64,000 nt of DNA from Latrodectus hesperus (taxonomy: Eukaryota; Arthropoda; Arachnida; Araneae; Theridiidae), in assembly GCA_037975125.1 (NCBI GenBank), contig CM075851.1:80019479-80083478 (forward strand), read 5' to 3'. Positions 50,237-62,499 of the stretch are shown here, piece after piece (the stretch's first letter is position 1; each line of letters begins with the position of its first letter). Under the pieces are notes generated by a model. That model searched no databases. It saw only the letters and a program-made list of their open reading frames with translations, and had not been told where the DNA came from. The position numbers and the translations under genes are program-made.

Positions 50237-50380
50237 CGTCCTGGTCGACGAGCCTAATCATATTGACGAGTTCCGCCTCCGTTGGCCTTTGTCCAAGAGA
50301 CCTCATCACCACACCTAGTTCATCTGCCTCTATAGATCCGTCGCCATTGTGGTCAAACAGCCCAAAGGCTTCTTTGAATT
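50237..50380 (-). CDS. Internal exon of a calmodulin-like EF-hand protein (partial gene)
   Basis: Seen: on the minus strand an acceptor (tcttctgttgcag) precedes 144 coding bases and a donor (gtaagc) follows at 50236-50231. The exon begins with the last two bases of a codon and ends with the first base of the next. The 47 full codons start [14 protein letters not shown] and contain a complete EF-hand loop ([12 protein letters not shown]). VMRSLGQ and PTEAEL follow, and the exon ends in VDQDG, just inside the second loop. This corresponds to about residues 11-58 of calmodulin, with roughly 70% identity by eye. Known: animal calmodulin genes have a 144-bp exon with these boundaries. Inferred: a diverged calmodulin paralogue that binds calcium and probably target helices in the cytoplasm. 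It is too different (for example S to G, E to L and A to Q changes) to be canonical calmodulin. The partner exons were not found, so introns are long or lie beyond the window. The open frame on the opposite strand here is only its shadow. Confidence 0.9.
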
Positions 50381-50389
50381 CTGCAACAG

Positions 50390-52619
50390 AAGACGGGAGA
50401 GTGTTAACACATGTGATTGAAGGGTCTGCTTTTTAAAAAAAATGAACACAGACTGTATAGATGAAATTTTTGTTATAAGTATCTTTTTTTAGTTACAATA
50501 TATAAATTTAGTTAAGAAAAACATGTCATCCAAATATTTAGTTTTCATTTGAAATTTAATAATCACATCACTATGTTAATAATAATGCAAAACTCGAAGA
50601 CATTTTCATGTGTCTTCGATGCACATCTAATGTTTCTTTTTTACTTAAGTTGTTGGATGTGGTTTTTACACCTTTACTTATATAAAAACAATGATTATTT
50701 TAAGAATAATTTGAAATACAATAGAAGGAATTTGCTAACAAAATAAAGTACTTAAAATATCTAATTTTAGAAAATGAATTCAGTTAGAGTTGTTTCTATT
50801 CATTTAAACTGCATCGCCAATTAGTTTTGTAATTCACTGTAACAGGAGACAAAATATTGATAATTAAATAAACTACAGCCGTAAAAGTATACTTTCTAAC
50901 CATTTATTACAATATATAGTTATTTGAAAAAGCAATTTTCAATAATATATTCATTTATACTATTATTAATCATAACTTTGAATCCTTTTAAGACATAATT
51001 ATCTAGTTTTTTTTTCAGAAAATATAAGCTTATAACATTTGCCACATTCTTAGTATAAAAATAATTTCTTATCGCCATACATAAACAGTTATAAGGGAAG
51101 AATAAAGGAAATATATTTCAGATATTAATTTTAACGGATTTTCTCTATCATATTACACAAGGACCGAGGTCATCAACGGTGAAACACATTCACATATAGA
51201 AAAATGTAGTGGGTATGATACTTTACCCCATCAGTGACGTCCGTAGGCGGGTTGAGCATTTCCTATGGACGTTAAGCTGTTGCAGAGTCTCGTAGCTCTT
51301 CGCTGGCGTAATGTAGTGATTTTAAGAGGATAACTTAAGTATATCTCGCCATTGGCTCGTGGATCGAAATTACGAGATGATTTGCTATATCGTCGTCAGT
51401 ATGTAAAAATAAACAGTTAGAGATTTATACCATACATTAACAGTTAAAGAGAGATGTGGTATTTAGCCAACATATCAGTTGCAAAAATTCACCTATGAAA
51501 ATTTTCATAAAAAACATTTTCTATGATCTTTATTCAAAAACATTAATACCACCTGGTCATTAATATACAAACAAGGCTTAATTTGAAATATTAATCAAGC
51601 TCATTAATCAAGGTTGATTCGTAAAATTTGAAGAGAACCGTGAAAATTGTCGAAAACTCCCTGTCCTTGTGGTTCTTATTAAAAGATTATTTTAGAGAAA
51701 AATTTGTAAAAGAATGAATAACATAGTCATAATTACTCCTGCATGATGGAAGTTCCTTCCCTAATATGGCTGGAGAGGATGGTGTCTGATGTCGACCTCA
51801 TCACTTGACTGTGAATCAACATTACAAGACCACTACAGCAGCTTCGATCGACAAAACTACGTTGTCAAAAACGTACCATAACAGCGCATGCAAAAAGTGT
51901 GATAAATGAATCCGCTCTCAAACCTATTATCAGTTTTCCAGAATTTTTCTCTTTCTAGTTATGAAAACCTATTATATATGAAATTTTACTTGAAAGCAAA
52001 AACAGATAGATGCTCAGAAAATCTGCACATCATATTATTCATCCGGAAGACACTTCATTATGATGCATTAATTACTTTAAACAAATTTCCTTTTAATAAA
52101 TAAATTGGAATTCATTTAAAATAAAACAAATGAGCAATATATTTATATAATTGGCTTTATGCATTTGTTGAGTAAGTATCCTGTAAAGGTAACTTCAGAC
52201 ATGAACATCAATTTCAGAGCAGACGTTCATTCCATGTATTTCTGTACACCGTCTAACACTCATCCCCTGACTAATGGGAAAAGAATGTTACGCACGGATG
52301 GCAAAGCGTCGCGTGTGTTGCAAGGGGAAAATTAACTGAAAGGATGAACGACTGGAAGTCCCAAGAGAAAAATAGAAACTCACAAATCCATAAGTAATAA
52401 CGTTTGAGTCGGAAATATAGAAAATAATGTAGGATACTTTCTCTAGAAGTCACATACAATCTTTTTTACTCTATTTTTACTATTCGGTAAAAAAAATAGA
52501 AAGAATATAGAAGACCAAGACATTTTGTTACAGAAATTATAACAATGTTAAAGCTAAATAAATAGGAAACTATTAAAAGAATTAAATAAAAATTTATGCT
52601 TCAAACATTCATATTCATT

Positions 52620-52713
<94 letters not shown>

Positions 52714-53400
52714 TATATGTTTATATATATATATACTGTTAACATGTAAAAATATTATTCTTTTTCATATGATAATAATACTTCTTTTTGGGAAAAATAA
52801 AAGTTTATTTCCAACACTATTCATCAATCATTATCTTGTTTCTTTTTATTATCTTTCAATAACCTTCATTGGTGATTGGTGTGGATTTATGTTTAACAGT
52901 TCTCGGGTCTGATTCTTAGCCGGTCCTTTGAATGAGAAAACAAATAGTAGAGCCCCAGAAACGCAGCCACTCATGTAACAGGTTGGTGGAATTACTTATA
53001 ACAATTCTTCCCAACCAGTGCTTAGTGTTTGTGGTGTAATTATTGCAATTGCTGCCGCTATCCTGTATGTGCTCAGAAATGCACCTCATTTGAAGTTTTC
53101 AAAATTGATAATTATTAAAATAATTCAAAAGGTTTTCATAATACTGCATATTCGAGAACATATTTTAGTTTTATTAAGTTATTACAGTTAGTTTTGTAAA
53201 ACATATTTCGAGCAACCGAAGCCATTAAATATGCTCAGTGGGTTTTTAAATTTGACCTATCATCATGTTCAACTTTCGGATACGACATTTCGGTCCTTGA
53301 TTTATAGACAATCATAGCCTCAATCCATTTGTTTATTCTAATCAAGGTTACCGGATTATATTGGTTAAACCACAGTCCACAAAATTTTAAGTAATTTTTT
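50390..53400. other. AT-rich DNA, probably intronic or 5' flank of the calmodulin-like gene
   Basis: Upstream of the exon on the minus strand. A GC-richer patch at 51230-51390 has no gene I can read. The short N-terminal calmodulin-type exon (about 31 bp) would be nearly invisible by eye. Confidence 0.5.
52627..52735. repeat. (AT)n microsatellite, compound
   Basis: An (AT)n tract of 80 bases, then short AT blocks separated by ac and gttt. The spurious Ile-Tyr frame on the minus strand comes from it. Confidence 0.97.
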
Positions 53401-53403
53401 CAG

Positions 53404-53430
<27 letters not shown>
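53404..53430. repeat. (TA)n microsatellite, short
   Basis: Thirteen TA units followed by cacatacat. Confidence 0.95.
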
Positions 53431-53435
<5 letters not shown>

Positions 53436-53689
53436 CATATTCAAAAAGTTTAATTAACCTTTCAGTTTAAATGATTTTATGACAAAAATATTCTCATTTA
53501 GAATAAAAAGCAACTCAATTATGCTGAATACAATTCCAGTCTTCATAAAGATGTCTAAACAATACCAGGTTTCACGGTCTAGATCAATTAATTTTCTGTT
53601 TGAATGCTCTTCTATGTCTCACACTGAGTAAATTAGCTTTACAATTGGTCTATCATCAATCATTCATGTATTAAAATTTCTGTATATTT

Positions 53690-54070
53690 TTGCGGCCAGA
53701 TTTCTCTGGTGCGCACCCGTGAGAACATAGTACAATGGATTCGCAGACAGCAAACACATCAAAAGTGGGGAACCATGCTCTATTTTAATGAAATCCGCTG
53801 AAAAGGGAAAGAGCCATCAACTCTTAACGCTTTATCTATTCGGTGAAATATTTGCAGTAATCATCTCTAACCGCTCATCGCTGATAGCGAGAATAGATAG
53901 AATTGTGCCGATCCTCGCCAAAAGGAGCGCCAAGCGAATGCTTTTCCAGCAATACTCGTTTGTTTGTGTTTGTCTGCCATTCAACATTTCCATGTGGAAC
54001 ATCGCTAATGACTTCCATTAATTCTCCTAAAGGGGAGGTTGGGAGAAGTAACGAGAGGGTCTTTGCTTCC
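53690..54070. other. GC-richer island, no gene recognised
   Basis: Two overlapping open frames (53788-54021 and 53903-54127) run here without start context, splice signals or a known motif. The composition differs from the flanks. It may be an old repeat or conserved non-coding DNA. Confidence 0.3.
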
Positions 54071-54961
54071 CCCTCGTTTTATATTTGTTCTTTGAAGTTT
54101 GCTCTTTCGACTAGAAAATCTTTATAGAGATGACTTTATATATTGCTGTGTAAATGGTAGAATATGAAATCTGAATTCAACTATTGTTATATATTTTTTT
54201 GAATTTGATAACACTTAAACTGAAAATGTTTTTATTGGTTTTGAATTAAGTTTTAATCATCTAACGTTATTACAAGTTTCAGTGAACTTTAATAACACAA
54301 AACATTTAACTTATAAAGTTGGACACATAAATTCCAAAAACTTACACACACACAATATCAGATCTTAAGTTATTTTATTATCATTATTTTACTTTGCGCA
54401 AATAAGTTTTAATTGTTGAATATTTTTTACCACTTTAAATTAGTTTCTAAGTAAATGTGTAACTATTTAAAACAACGTAATTTTATGTATATTCACTGTG
54501 AGGTAAGTTTACAATGATTTAATTTCCACATCGGTAATTGAATACTTAAACACGTCTTGGATATTGTAAGACAATTGAACGCCCACCTCGGAACTCTTTC
54601 CTGAAAACTTTTCTTAGAGATTGCATATTATTCATGTGTTACAGCAAATGAATAAAACACCGGAAAACTCATAAGCAACCACTTCAACAGATAGAAGAAA
54701 CACAGCATTCATTTCCCATTATTCGATGCAGCTAGAAATATTCAAAAGTGAGCTATTCAACAATAAGGTCATGAAGCGTCTCTAATGGATTAATTTGATA
54801 AGGCATGGCAGATAGACTTTTCTATACAAAGGCTAATGTAATACTCCTGAACATCTACCGCGTCTTGACCTTAATTAACTCATAATTATATTATAGATTG
54901 CTTAAGTAAATTCTATTTAGTTGACACCTCCGAAATAATTAAGGCATAACATAAAGGTTTT

Positions 54962-55037
54962 GTAAGGCAATTGGATATTCACTATATCCAATTGCCTTAC
55001 TATTTATAATTGCCTCACTATATCCAACTGCCTTAGT
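54962..55037. repeat. Perfect 17-bp hairpin with five-base loop and adjacent copy of one arm
   Basis: GTAAGGCAATTGGATAT (54962-54978), loop tcact, then its exact complement (54984-55000). A near copy of loop plus right arm follows at about 55015-55037 (cactatatccaactgcctta). Confidence 0.95.
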
Positions 55038-56282
55038 GCATCTTCAGGAAAAGTTTTTACATGTAGCTGCCCATATTAATAACATATAACATATGTAACA
55101 AGAAAGAAAGCCCCAGTACTCCCTAGCTCTCAAACAGATAAATACGTTTGTAAAAAGCAGAAACACAAAATCTTGTTCCCGTTATTCAATAATGGAGATG
55201 TATCAACATAATGCGGAACTTTGTAATACGAAAGGTGCGATTCTACCATTGAGTCATGTTGACTATTAATAGTTTCATTTCGAACCCACTTAATGGATAA
55301 TAGTTTAACACACATAATAGTTAAACACGTAATAGTTTAATACACATAGGGATATTGTGAGGGATTTTAAATTATCAACACCAACTGCTTTTCTGAAAGA
55401 CTCCTCATACATTTGAACCCTACTCACGTCAAGAAAAAGAGAGAAAACCCAAAAAAATTCTCAAAATCCAACAATACAAACGCACATGCAGAGAGAGAGG
55501 AGAGAGAAGCACAACACAAACCTCTTATTCTTTAATAATGGCTGGAATCAAACTCATGACTTTTTCCTCGGAAGACTACTGATCTAATATATTAGCTCAT
55601 AGTTAGTTCTAATGGTATCATTTAAGAGTCTGGAAAAATATTCCAGAAATCAACTGAAAACTCTAGTCAAGACTTAATAAGATACAATACATTAAGTCAA
55701 ACATATGCCATGGCATTAGAATTTGAACATAGGTCATTCGTTAATGAAAGTATGAAATTTAACCATCTGGTAATTAAAACTTGAAAAAACCCATTTCCAT
55801 AGACATACATTCAGCATTTTCGATGGAATTGGGTAGCAGTCACGGTCGCATTATTAATCAATGACTCATGAAGGACATGATGAAAATTCAAACTATGGTT
55901 ACTAATGCACCTCTGTTTCAGAGCAAGCTTACGTAATGATTGCTTCAATTTTCTATAATATTTTAAGAAAATGAACATTATTGATATACCTTGGTGATTA
56001 AAGGTGGCCTTCTAAAGCCTGAAAAGTAGCTAGTGGTAAAAAAGTGTTTTAAAACTTGAAAGGTAATTCATTATGTGGCGAACAATGCAAATTAAATATT
56101 TGAAAGATCTAACACCATTCTGCCAGCACAGTGTAGATGTTTTGAGATGGATAATTTAGTATCAAAGAAAGAAAAACATCAATATTGTTTACTAAGAAAA
56201 CATCGTGATTCACACATGTGTAGAACAATTGCATTTATATTAGTATGCTTGCGCTACATTAATACTATAAGCAGCAATTTAT

Positions 56283-56316
56283 TGTCAAAGGTGAAAGGAA
56301 TACTTCACCTTTGACA
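56283..56316. repeat. Perfect 13-bp hairpin, eight-base loop
   Basis: TGTCAAAGGTGAA (56283-56295) pairs exactly with TTCACCTTTGACA (56304-56316). Confidence 0.92.
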
Positions 56317-56409
56317 CTATTTTTCATATAAAGAGGGGTAATAATTCGTAATTATGAACCACAGTTATTTCATAAGACCAATACAAGTGTAGTCAACTTC
56401 TCCTTCATT

Positions 56410-56555
<146 letters not shown>

Positions 56556-56739
56556 ACTGTCCAAAATAATCTAATGAATGTGTTTGATGAAAACAGTTTT
56601 CCATTTGTGATAGGAAAGGACTAAATTAAATACATAACTACCAGTCTTTTTCAGCTAAATTATCGCTTATAGTCTCAAATATGTGTATGCTTATTGTTCA
56701 TCATCGTTTGCTTAATTTCGTGTTTCACGTAAAATTAAA

Positions 56740-57420
56740 CGAGAAAATTATCAGTGTTCGAGAGAGGTCAGATAATGGGTGCTCGCGCGGGTGCTTAACA
56801 GAGAATCGGCAACCACGATGGCACACCTGTTGGGGCATCAATAAGTATCATGTCGAAGATCTCATGACAGTACACAATGATCAAGCGGAAACTACATCAG
56901 TAAGATAAAATGAGAAGGAGTACCAAAGTCACACTGCGAGAGGCAGGCGGATATTAATCAGGATATTGACCATCAAAAGGAAAGCCACGGCGGCAAATAT
57001 TACCAATGAGCTGAAAGAACAACTACAGAATCCAACAGGGATCCATGCAGTTTGAAGATATTGCACTACCCAAAATATTTTTAGCAAAGCTATGATTGCA
57101 AAACCCTTGAGATAGATAAAGATCGAAAATGTGAGTACAGTAGAATAAAGAGCATAAAATAAGGACTGTAAGTAAATGGAAATGTATTTTGTTTTCCAAT
57201 GAACTCCTAATTTTCTACCACGAGACGAGTGTTAATGTGTGGTGAACCCCTGCGAAAGCCTACAACTCAGACTCCCTTCATCGTAGAGTGAAGCAGATTT
57301 AGTTCCGTACTTGTTTTGAAACTCAAATCGTGGTTTGGATTAAGTTCCTTTTCTCCTTTCATATATAGACTACTAACTTCGACTGTGTCATTCTTTTGGC
57401 CAATCAACTGCATTTTAAGG
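56740..57420 (+). pseudogene. Old Tc1-like transposase relic
   Basis: Broken pieces follow the order of a Tc1 transposase. Around 56960-57110 there is TIKRKATAANITNELKEQLQ and then NPTGIHAV, the second helix-turn-helix region. At about 57175-57225 there is KWKCILFSNELLIFYHETSV, where the catalytic FSDE motif has become FSNE. At about 57245-57295 there is TPAKAYNSDSLHRRVKQI, like the segment before the GGGS loop. Several stops and frame changes intervene and no terminal repeats were found. It is older and more decayed than the 40-kb element and a different subfamily. Confidence 0.6.
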
Positions 57421-58538
57421 GGTATATACTGTCAAAGTTCACATATCATGGTGATAAATCAAAGATTTATTACATATAACTGAACTATTCAACCATGGTT
57501 TCGGGACCATGAGGCATAGTTATACACGTTTCGGGGCTTACCTTATGTTCTGCTCTGAAATAAAATATGAATTCCCATTATTCGCCTTTTACATATTACC
57601 AGGAGTTTATTCTCCTGAAAAGCAGTTTCTGCAGGAAGAATGGTACAACTGACTGGTCATTTATCGCCATACAGAACTTTTTACGGCCATTTTAAAGATT
57701 ATTCAAATGACTTTTAAGCGCCGAAAGTACTCTTACAACATTTAAGTTCAAGTTTTCATACAGGTTTTCCATTATTCTAGACAACTCCTCTACATAAAAA
57801 AGCAGATAAATGTAGATAATACTAACCGACTAAAGAATTAAAATATTATGAAATCAAAGGGATCACAAATTTGCGCCTCAAACAGTGATGATATAGTTAT
57901 CTGAGCTTGATCTTCCGTTCACAGTAAATTACGCCGTATTGGCCGATAATAGTTAGTGCTCTAACTTTTAGCTCAACAATTTGTGAATATTTATTATAGC
58001 TCAGAATCTACGTTTTTAACTGTATGTCTGATCAAATTAGCCTTTATATGCAGAAAGCTATTGAAAGTTTTTTTTAAAAAAATCCATATCATGTAGCATT
58101 AACGCAAAGATATTATTGAATGATTAACATGATAGATCAGTAACACCGAAATTGACCCTGTTATGGAAGATCAAGCAACTAAGAATCTTACCATATAGGA
58201 TGTTTGGAAATTCAAGGTATGAGTAGACCAATGCAAGTTAAAATTTGTTTGCTACTCTATGGTCACTTTTGCACATGAAAATTAATAGAGAACCATACCT
58301 TGTAAATGAAAACCGAACCCTTGAATTGTTTAATTAAACCCAATAAAAGATACATAGCTTACAATAAGTAATCCTGAGAACTTAAAATGCAAAATCAAAT
58401 CCCCTATCTTTGATTCATAAGAAGAGTTCTTAAACTAACTTAACTACTAAGGCTTTGGATGTCTTGATATTTAAAATGTACATAGAATATCAAAAGGCTT
58501 TACTTTTATTTTTTTATTTCATAGAAATTAATAAAGTG

Positions 58539-58611
<73 letters not shown>

Positions 58612-59000
58612 TTAAGTCAGGTGCTACTTTGCGGATTAGCGAAAAGCGAAATTCATAAAATAAGCGTAGTAAAAAATTTTACCGAAAATCATAAGCAAAC
58701 AAGAATCTGGGAGACATCCAAGTGATATGTTTCCTAGCTGTTCGCACATAAATGTGTTTGTAAACAGTGAATATACCAAACAAACTCCGATTCTGCAAAA
58801 GATGTTTCTATTTTCATTATAAATTAAATGCAATGCATAATGTATGAGCGTTACATTTTGTCGGAAAATATCTTTGCGCGTTTTCTTCAAAAACATTTGC
58901 TTGGTGTTCATTTTAAACATAGTGGATGCTATCGTGACTCTAATTTTTTCTCTCGCTTATAGGATGTTTTTCACTTTTATAAGCAAAATATTGAAGTATC
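57421..59000. other. Non-coding DNA
   Basis: The first part may hold further remains of the Tc1 relic. The 94-codon minus frame at 58636-58920 has no supporting signal. Confidence 0.55.
58543..58608. repeat. (CA)14(TA)19 compound microsatellite
   Basis: A CA block (58543-58570) passes directly into a TA block (58571-58608). Confidence 0.98.
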
Positions 59001-59008
59001 TCTAATCA

Positions 59009-59255
59009 GGACTCACCGTAGCCCAGTTGCAGGACTTACCTCTTTGGAACGTGAGGTCCAGGGTTCAATCCCATCTACTGTTGAACAAAGGACGATAGAT
59101 GTTGTGCTTTTGTATGCACATTTGTCGAGGAGGATGTTTGGGAATTTTCCGTGTTTTCTCCCATGCAACAAGTGAAAACGAACCACTATCTACAAAAAGT
59201 CCTCCCAAAAGACAATTCATTTGATGGATGCTAAGATGCGTTAAAACTGTCGTCA
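59009..59255 (+). mobile_element. tRNA-derived SINE (family A), best copy
   Basis: A tRNA-like head has an A-box-like tagcccagttgc (59019-59030) and B box gggttcaatccc (59061-59072). A body follows with tgttgaacaaaggacgatag, a central ttccgtgttttctcccatgc, aaccactatc and aagtcctcccaaaagac. It ends near gatgctaagatgcg. Other family A copies are recognised from this signature order. Confidence 0.7.
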
Positions 59256-59740
59256 GTTGATAGGTTGTTCACTACATGGTATCAAAAGTATTTACAGTCA
59301 AAAATATAAAAGGGAGATACGAGATCAGTTATTGTCATTATTCATAAATAGGAAGTAATTTTATATATATGAATTTATTGCTGCAAGATAAGTTTCGGCG
59401 AATATTTAGTAATTTTATAATTATTGAAATTCTCTATAAAAAAGAATATTTTAATACAGCATATTTCACAAAAAAACAATATATTAGCAAATGGATTGTT
59501 TCATATGAAATAAATTTAAGCGGAATTCATAACACTTTGTAATATGCCGAATGATTATCTTTAATTTGAATGCCACATTTTCCTAAAATGAGGTTCCAAA
59601 TCCCCGGCAGCGATTGTTGTACGTTTGAAAACAATGTATCGATATAAACAGATAAAAACTTCGTGTGTAAAAACTGTAATTGCAAAAGCACGAAAATAAA
59701 TAATATTGAAATAAAAAAAATCAAACGGTGGTTTCGTATT

Positions 59741-60022
59741 GTTGTTGTCGTGTGCCAACAAGGCTGGCAACATGGGGTGCGCTGCTCCACTTTTCCAACA
59801 GAACCATATTTTGGTGTAGAGAGTCTGACTTCTTCAGTACACACATGCCATAGGTACCCGTTTAGAGGGTAGGCAACCATTCATAGCTCATTCATAGAAG
59901 AAAAGGACAAAGACAGGATAGATAGAGAGAGAAACTACACCCATGCCTGAACAGGGATTCGAACACATGGCCTCCTTATCCGCAGTCAGGCACGCTGACC
60001 ACTAGACAAGTTGGGTGGCGGC
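59741..60022 (-). mobile_element. tRNA-derived SINE (family B), second full-length copy
   Basis: A 282-bp unit flanked by a perfect 11-bp direct repeat GGTTTCGTATT (59730-59740 and 60023-60033). Same order and strand as the 31-kb copy. The B box has one change (gggattcgaacac at about 59954-59966), so its pol III promoter may be weakened. The overlapping open frames of 60-117 codons here are chance frames in the SINE. Confidence 0.9.
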
Positions 60023-60033
60023 GGTTTCGTATT

Positions 60034-61689
60034 AAAACGAATGAATACAAATCAAATATTTTTAGGATTCAATGAACTAAAATTACTTTAAGCAACATAA
60101 TATGAAATTTATAAGCCAGATTATAGATATATATTGAAGAATATAACTGTTTTTTGGAAATATATTTCATAAAATATCTAAAAGACAGGAGCACAAATTA
60201 TTATTCAATGAATAGAATTTTATAATTTTAAGAAGATTAATGTAAAAATATATTTAGCAGAAGGAATAAAATTAAGAGCAGGATAATACAGTGAATACCT
60301 TAAAAAATTTATAAATGCAAAATACCATAAAAACAAATAAATATATATGTGTGTGAGTATGTGTAAATTGTAATGAGAGAACAATAATAAATATATTCAG
60401 TAGTTGATGTATGCAAACTGTCCATCATTTATTTCAAATGGGATTAGGTTTGATGTACATATAATTAAATAATTTAATTGTTTCATAAGAAAATTTTTGT
60501 TTCTTTTGTGTAAAGCAAAATGTTCGCTGAAATATATTTAAAAATCAGAATTTTCTGCTCTAACTGCGAATTAAATTTTGAATGGTTTAGATTTTTCAAG
60601 ATCCATAGCTGAAATTTACTTACCTTTAGACAAATATTTCCAAAATTAAGGAAAATTATTGAAATGTTTTCAACATATTAGTGAAAATTATTTGAATTAA
60701 TTTTTTAAATTAAGCATTTTCGGAATTTAATCGAATTGCATATAGAAATTTAAACATTTTCGATATTTGATTGATTCTTTGATTGAAAAAAATTCCAAAC
60801 TCTTCATTTTTCTAGACTATTTTAGATCATTGCACATTTTTTAATGAGATTTTCACATCCGTTATAAAAAAGAATTTTTTTTATGATTAGTGATGTATAA
60901 TTTTATCTGATGATAGAATTTTTTAGAGAACAAAAAAATATCCTATTTTTTACTACTGGTAAAAAAATAACTTTCAGAAGTGGTAAAATCCGAAGACGTA
61001 TAATTTGAAAAATAATTTAAAGTTATTGGATTCTTGGAAAATTGCAATTTTGGAAAGAGGTGGGAAGATGATGATTTACATTAAAAAAAACGTGGGAGGG
61101 GGAGAGAATGATGATGGAATGCTTAAGTGTTCGAAACAGAAAATTATCTGCTTTGAGTTGAATTATCTTCCAGGAAATTGAGCTTAGAATTATCAAATTA
61201 TATGCTACACTGTGCAGTTAAGTTTTACCAGAATGTCGTGGTTGCGTAAGTATAGTAGTAAAGCCTCTTTGGTGGCGAAATGTTGGTTTTTTGGATGGAT
61301 TATTTTCTTAAAAAGTACAAGTCTCCTGAATTTAATAAAACTTTATTTATTCATTGTTTGTAATTTTTTGTCAAGATAAGTTAAAAACAAGTTATTTTTT
61401 GGTGAATAAACATATTTATAAATATTACGATATTATCAGTTTAACATTTTGTCATCATTACTAATATATAACTAAACATATTTGAAGAACTTTGGGAGAT
61501 ACTTGGAGATTTCATGTTTTGAAATTGAATTTCAAAAATATAATAATGATTTTCAACCAAAACTTTTATTTTGTGATTAAATCGTTTTATAAATTCATTA
61601 ACTCTTTCTCTTCGGTGAGAAAAAATCTGCTTTGATTACACAGATGGGTTGACTTTATTTGACAAAATTACTTAGTAGGATGTCAATTG

Positions 61690-61725
<36 letters not shown>

Positions 61726-62110
61726 AATTTGCTTCAAATAGATAGCTGTCATCCATTTATGTATTGTTATTGCCATGACTATGACATGATATCAGAAGAC
61801 AATGACATCGACATTGCCTTTAAGACAATATAGCTAATTCATCTTCATATCCTGATATATTTCATCTGTCTTAAAAAATGATGAATTACGCATTTAGTAA
61901 CAGAAAATTTAAAATCCTTGAATTCTCCAGCTTGTGAAAAAAAAAATCTCGGAAAAATAAATATCTTAGATCTTAGATTAGGTAAGTAACAATACAGTTG
62001 CTTATTTATAATGACTGAAGGTGTTAAACATAAGTAATCGCTTTGTCGTGCCTGAATTGACACTTTCACCACACTATGCCTCAACCAACAAAGCAACATT
62101 GTATCTCATA
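60034..62110. other. AT-rich non-coding DNA
   Basis: Nothing recognised besides the short TA tract at 61.7 kb. Confidence 0.65.
61693..61723. repeat. (AT)n microsatellite, short
   Basis: About 31 bases of pure AT repeat. Confidence 0.95.
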
Positions 62111-62114
62111 GAAA

Positions 62115-62490
62115 TTGTTCACATGCATAGGTTCTTTCGTGATAGTGGATTTTAGCTGGATTGCTAAGTTCTGCATCAGAAAGCGATGGTTTTCTTTACC
62201 AGTTAAGTTAAATGATTACATTTCGAGAGATCGACAAAAGACACAAAACGCGGACAATCAGCAAGTAGTTTTGACTCCGGGTCAACTGAAGAGGTGACAT
62301 CATGCTTTCCAAGCCATAATAAAAGAAGGAAAGGACATTAAATCCCGCATGGTTTTAAAATGCTTAGGTTCACTTCTCTCGGCCTTATCCAGCTGTGTAA
62401 GGTATCGAACACAGTATTTTCCGAAAACGTGAGCGAGCCCTTTTCCCAGAATTCTTTGAACAGTCCTTGAAAAATAATAGCTGCACACTG
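62115..62490. other. GC-richer island, no gene recognised
   Basis: Open frames on both strands (62115-62297 plus, 62488-62300 minus with TVQRILGKGLAHVFGKYCVR). Neither matches a family I know and no splice sites frame them convincingly. Could be a repeat fragment. Confidence 0.25.
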
Positions 62491-62499
62491 ATAATTTTA

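Noticed and set aside
49894..50436. The longest plus-strand open frame in the window (180 codons)
   Set aside because: Its end is antisense to the calmodulin-like exon, and the rest is AT-rich without coding character.
59527..59880. Minus-strand open frames of 117 and 70 codons, and the plus-strand frame at 59663
   Set aside because: They lie largely inside the family B SINE at 59741-60022.
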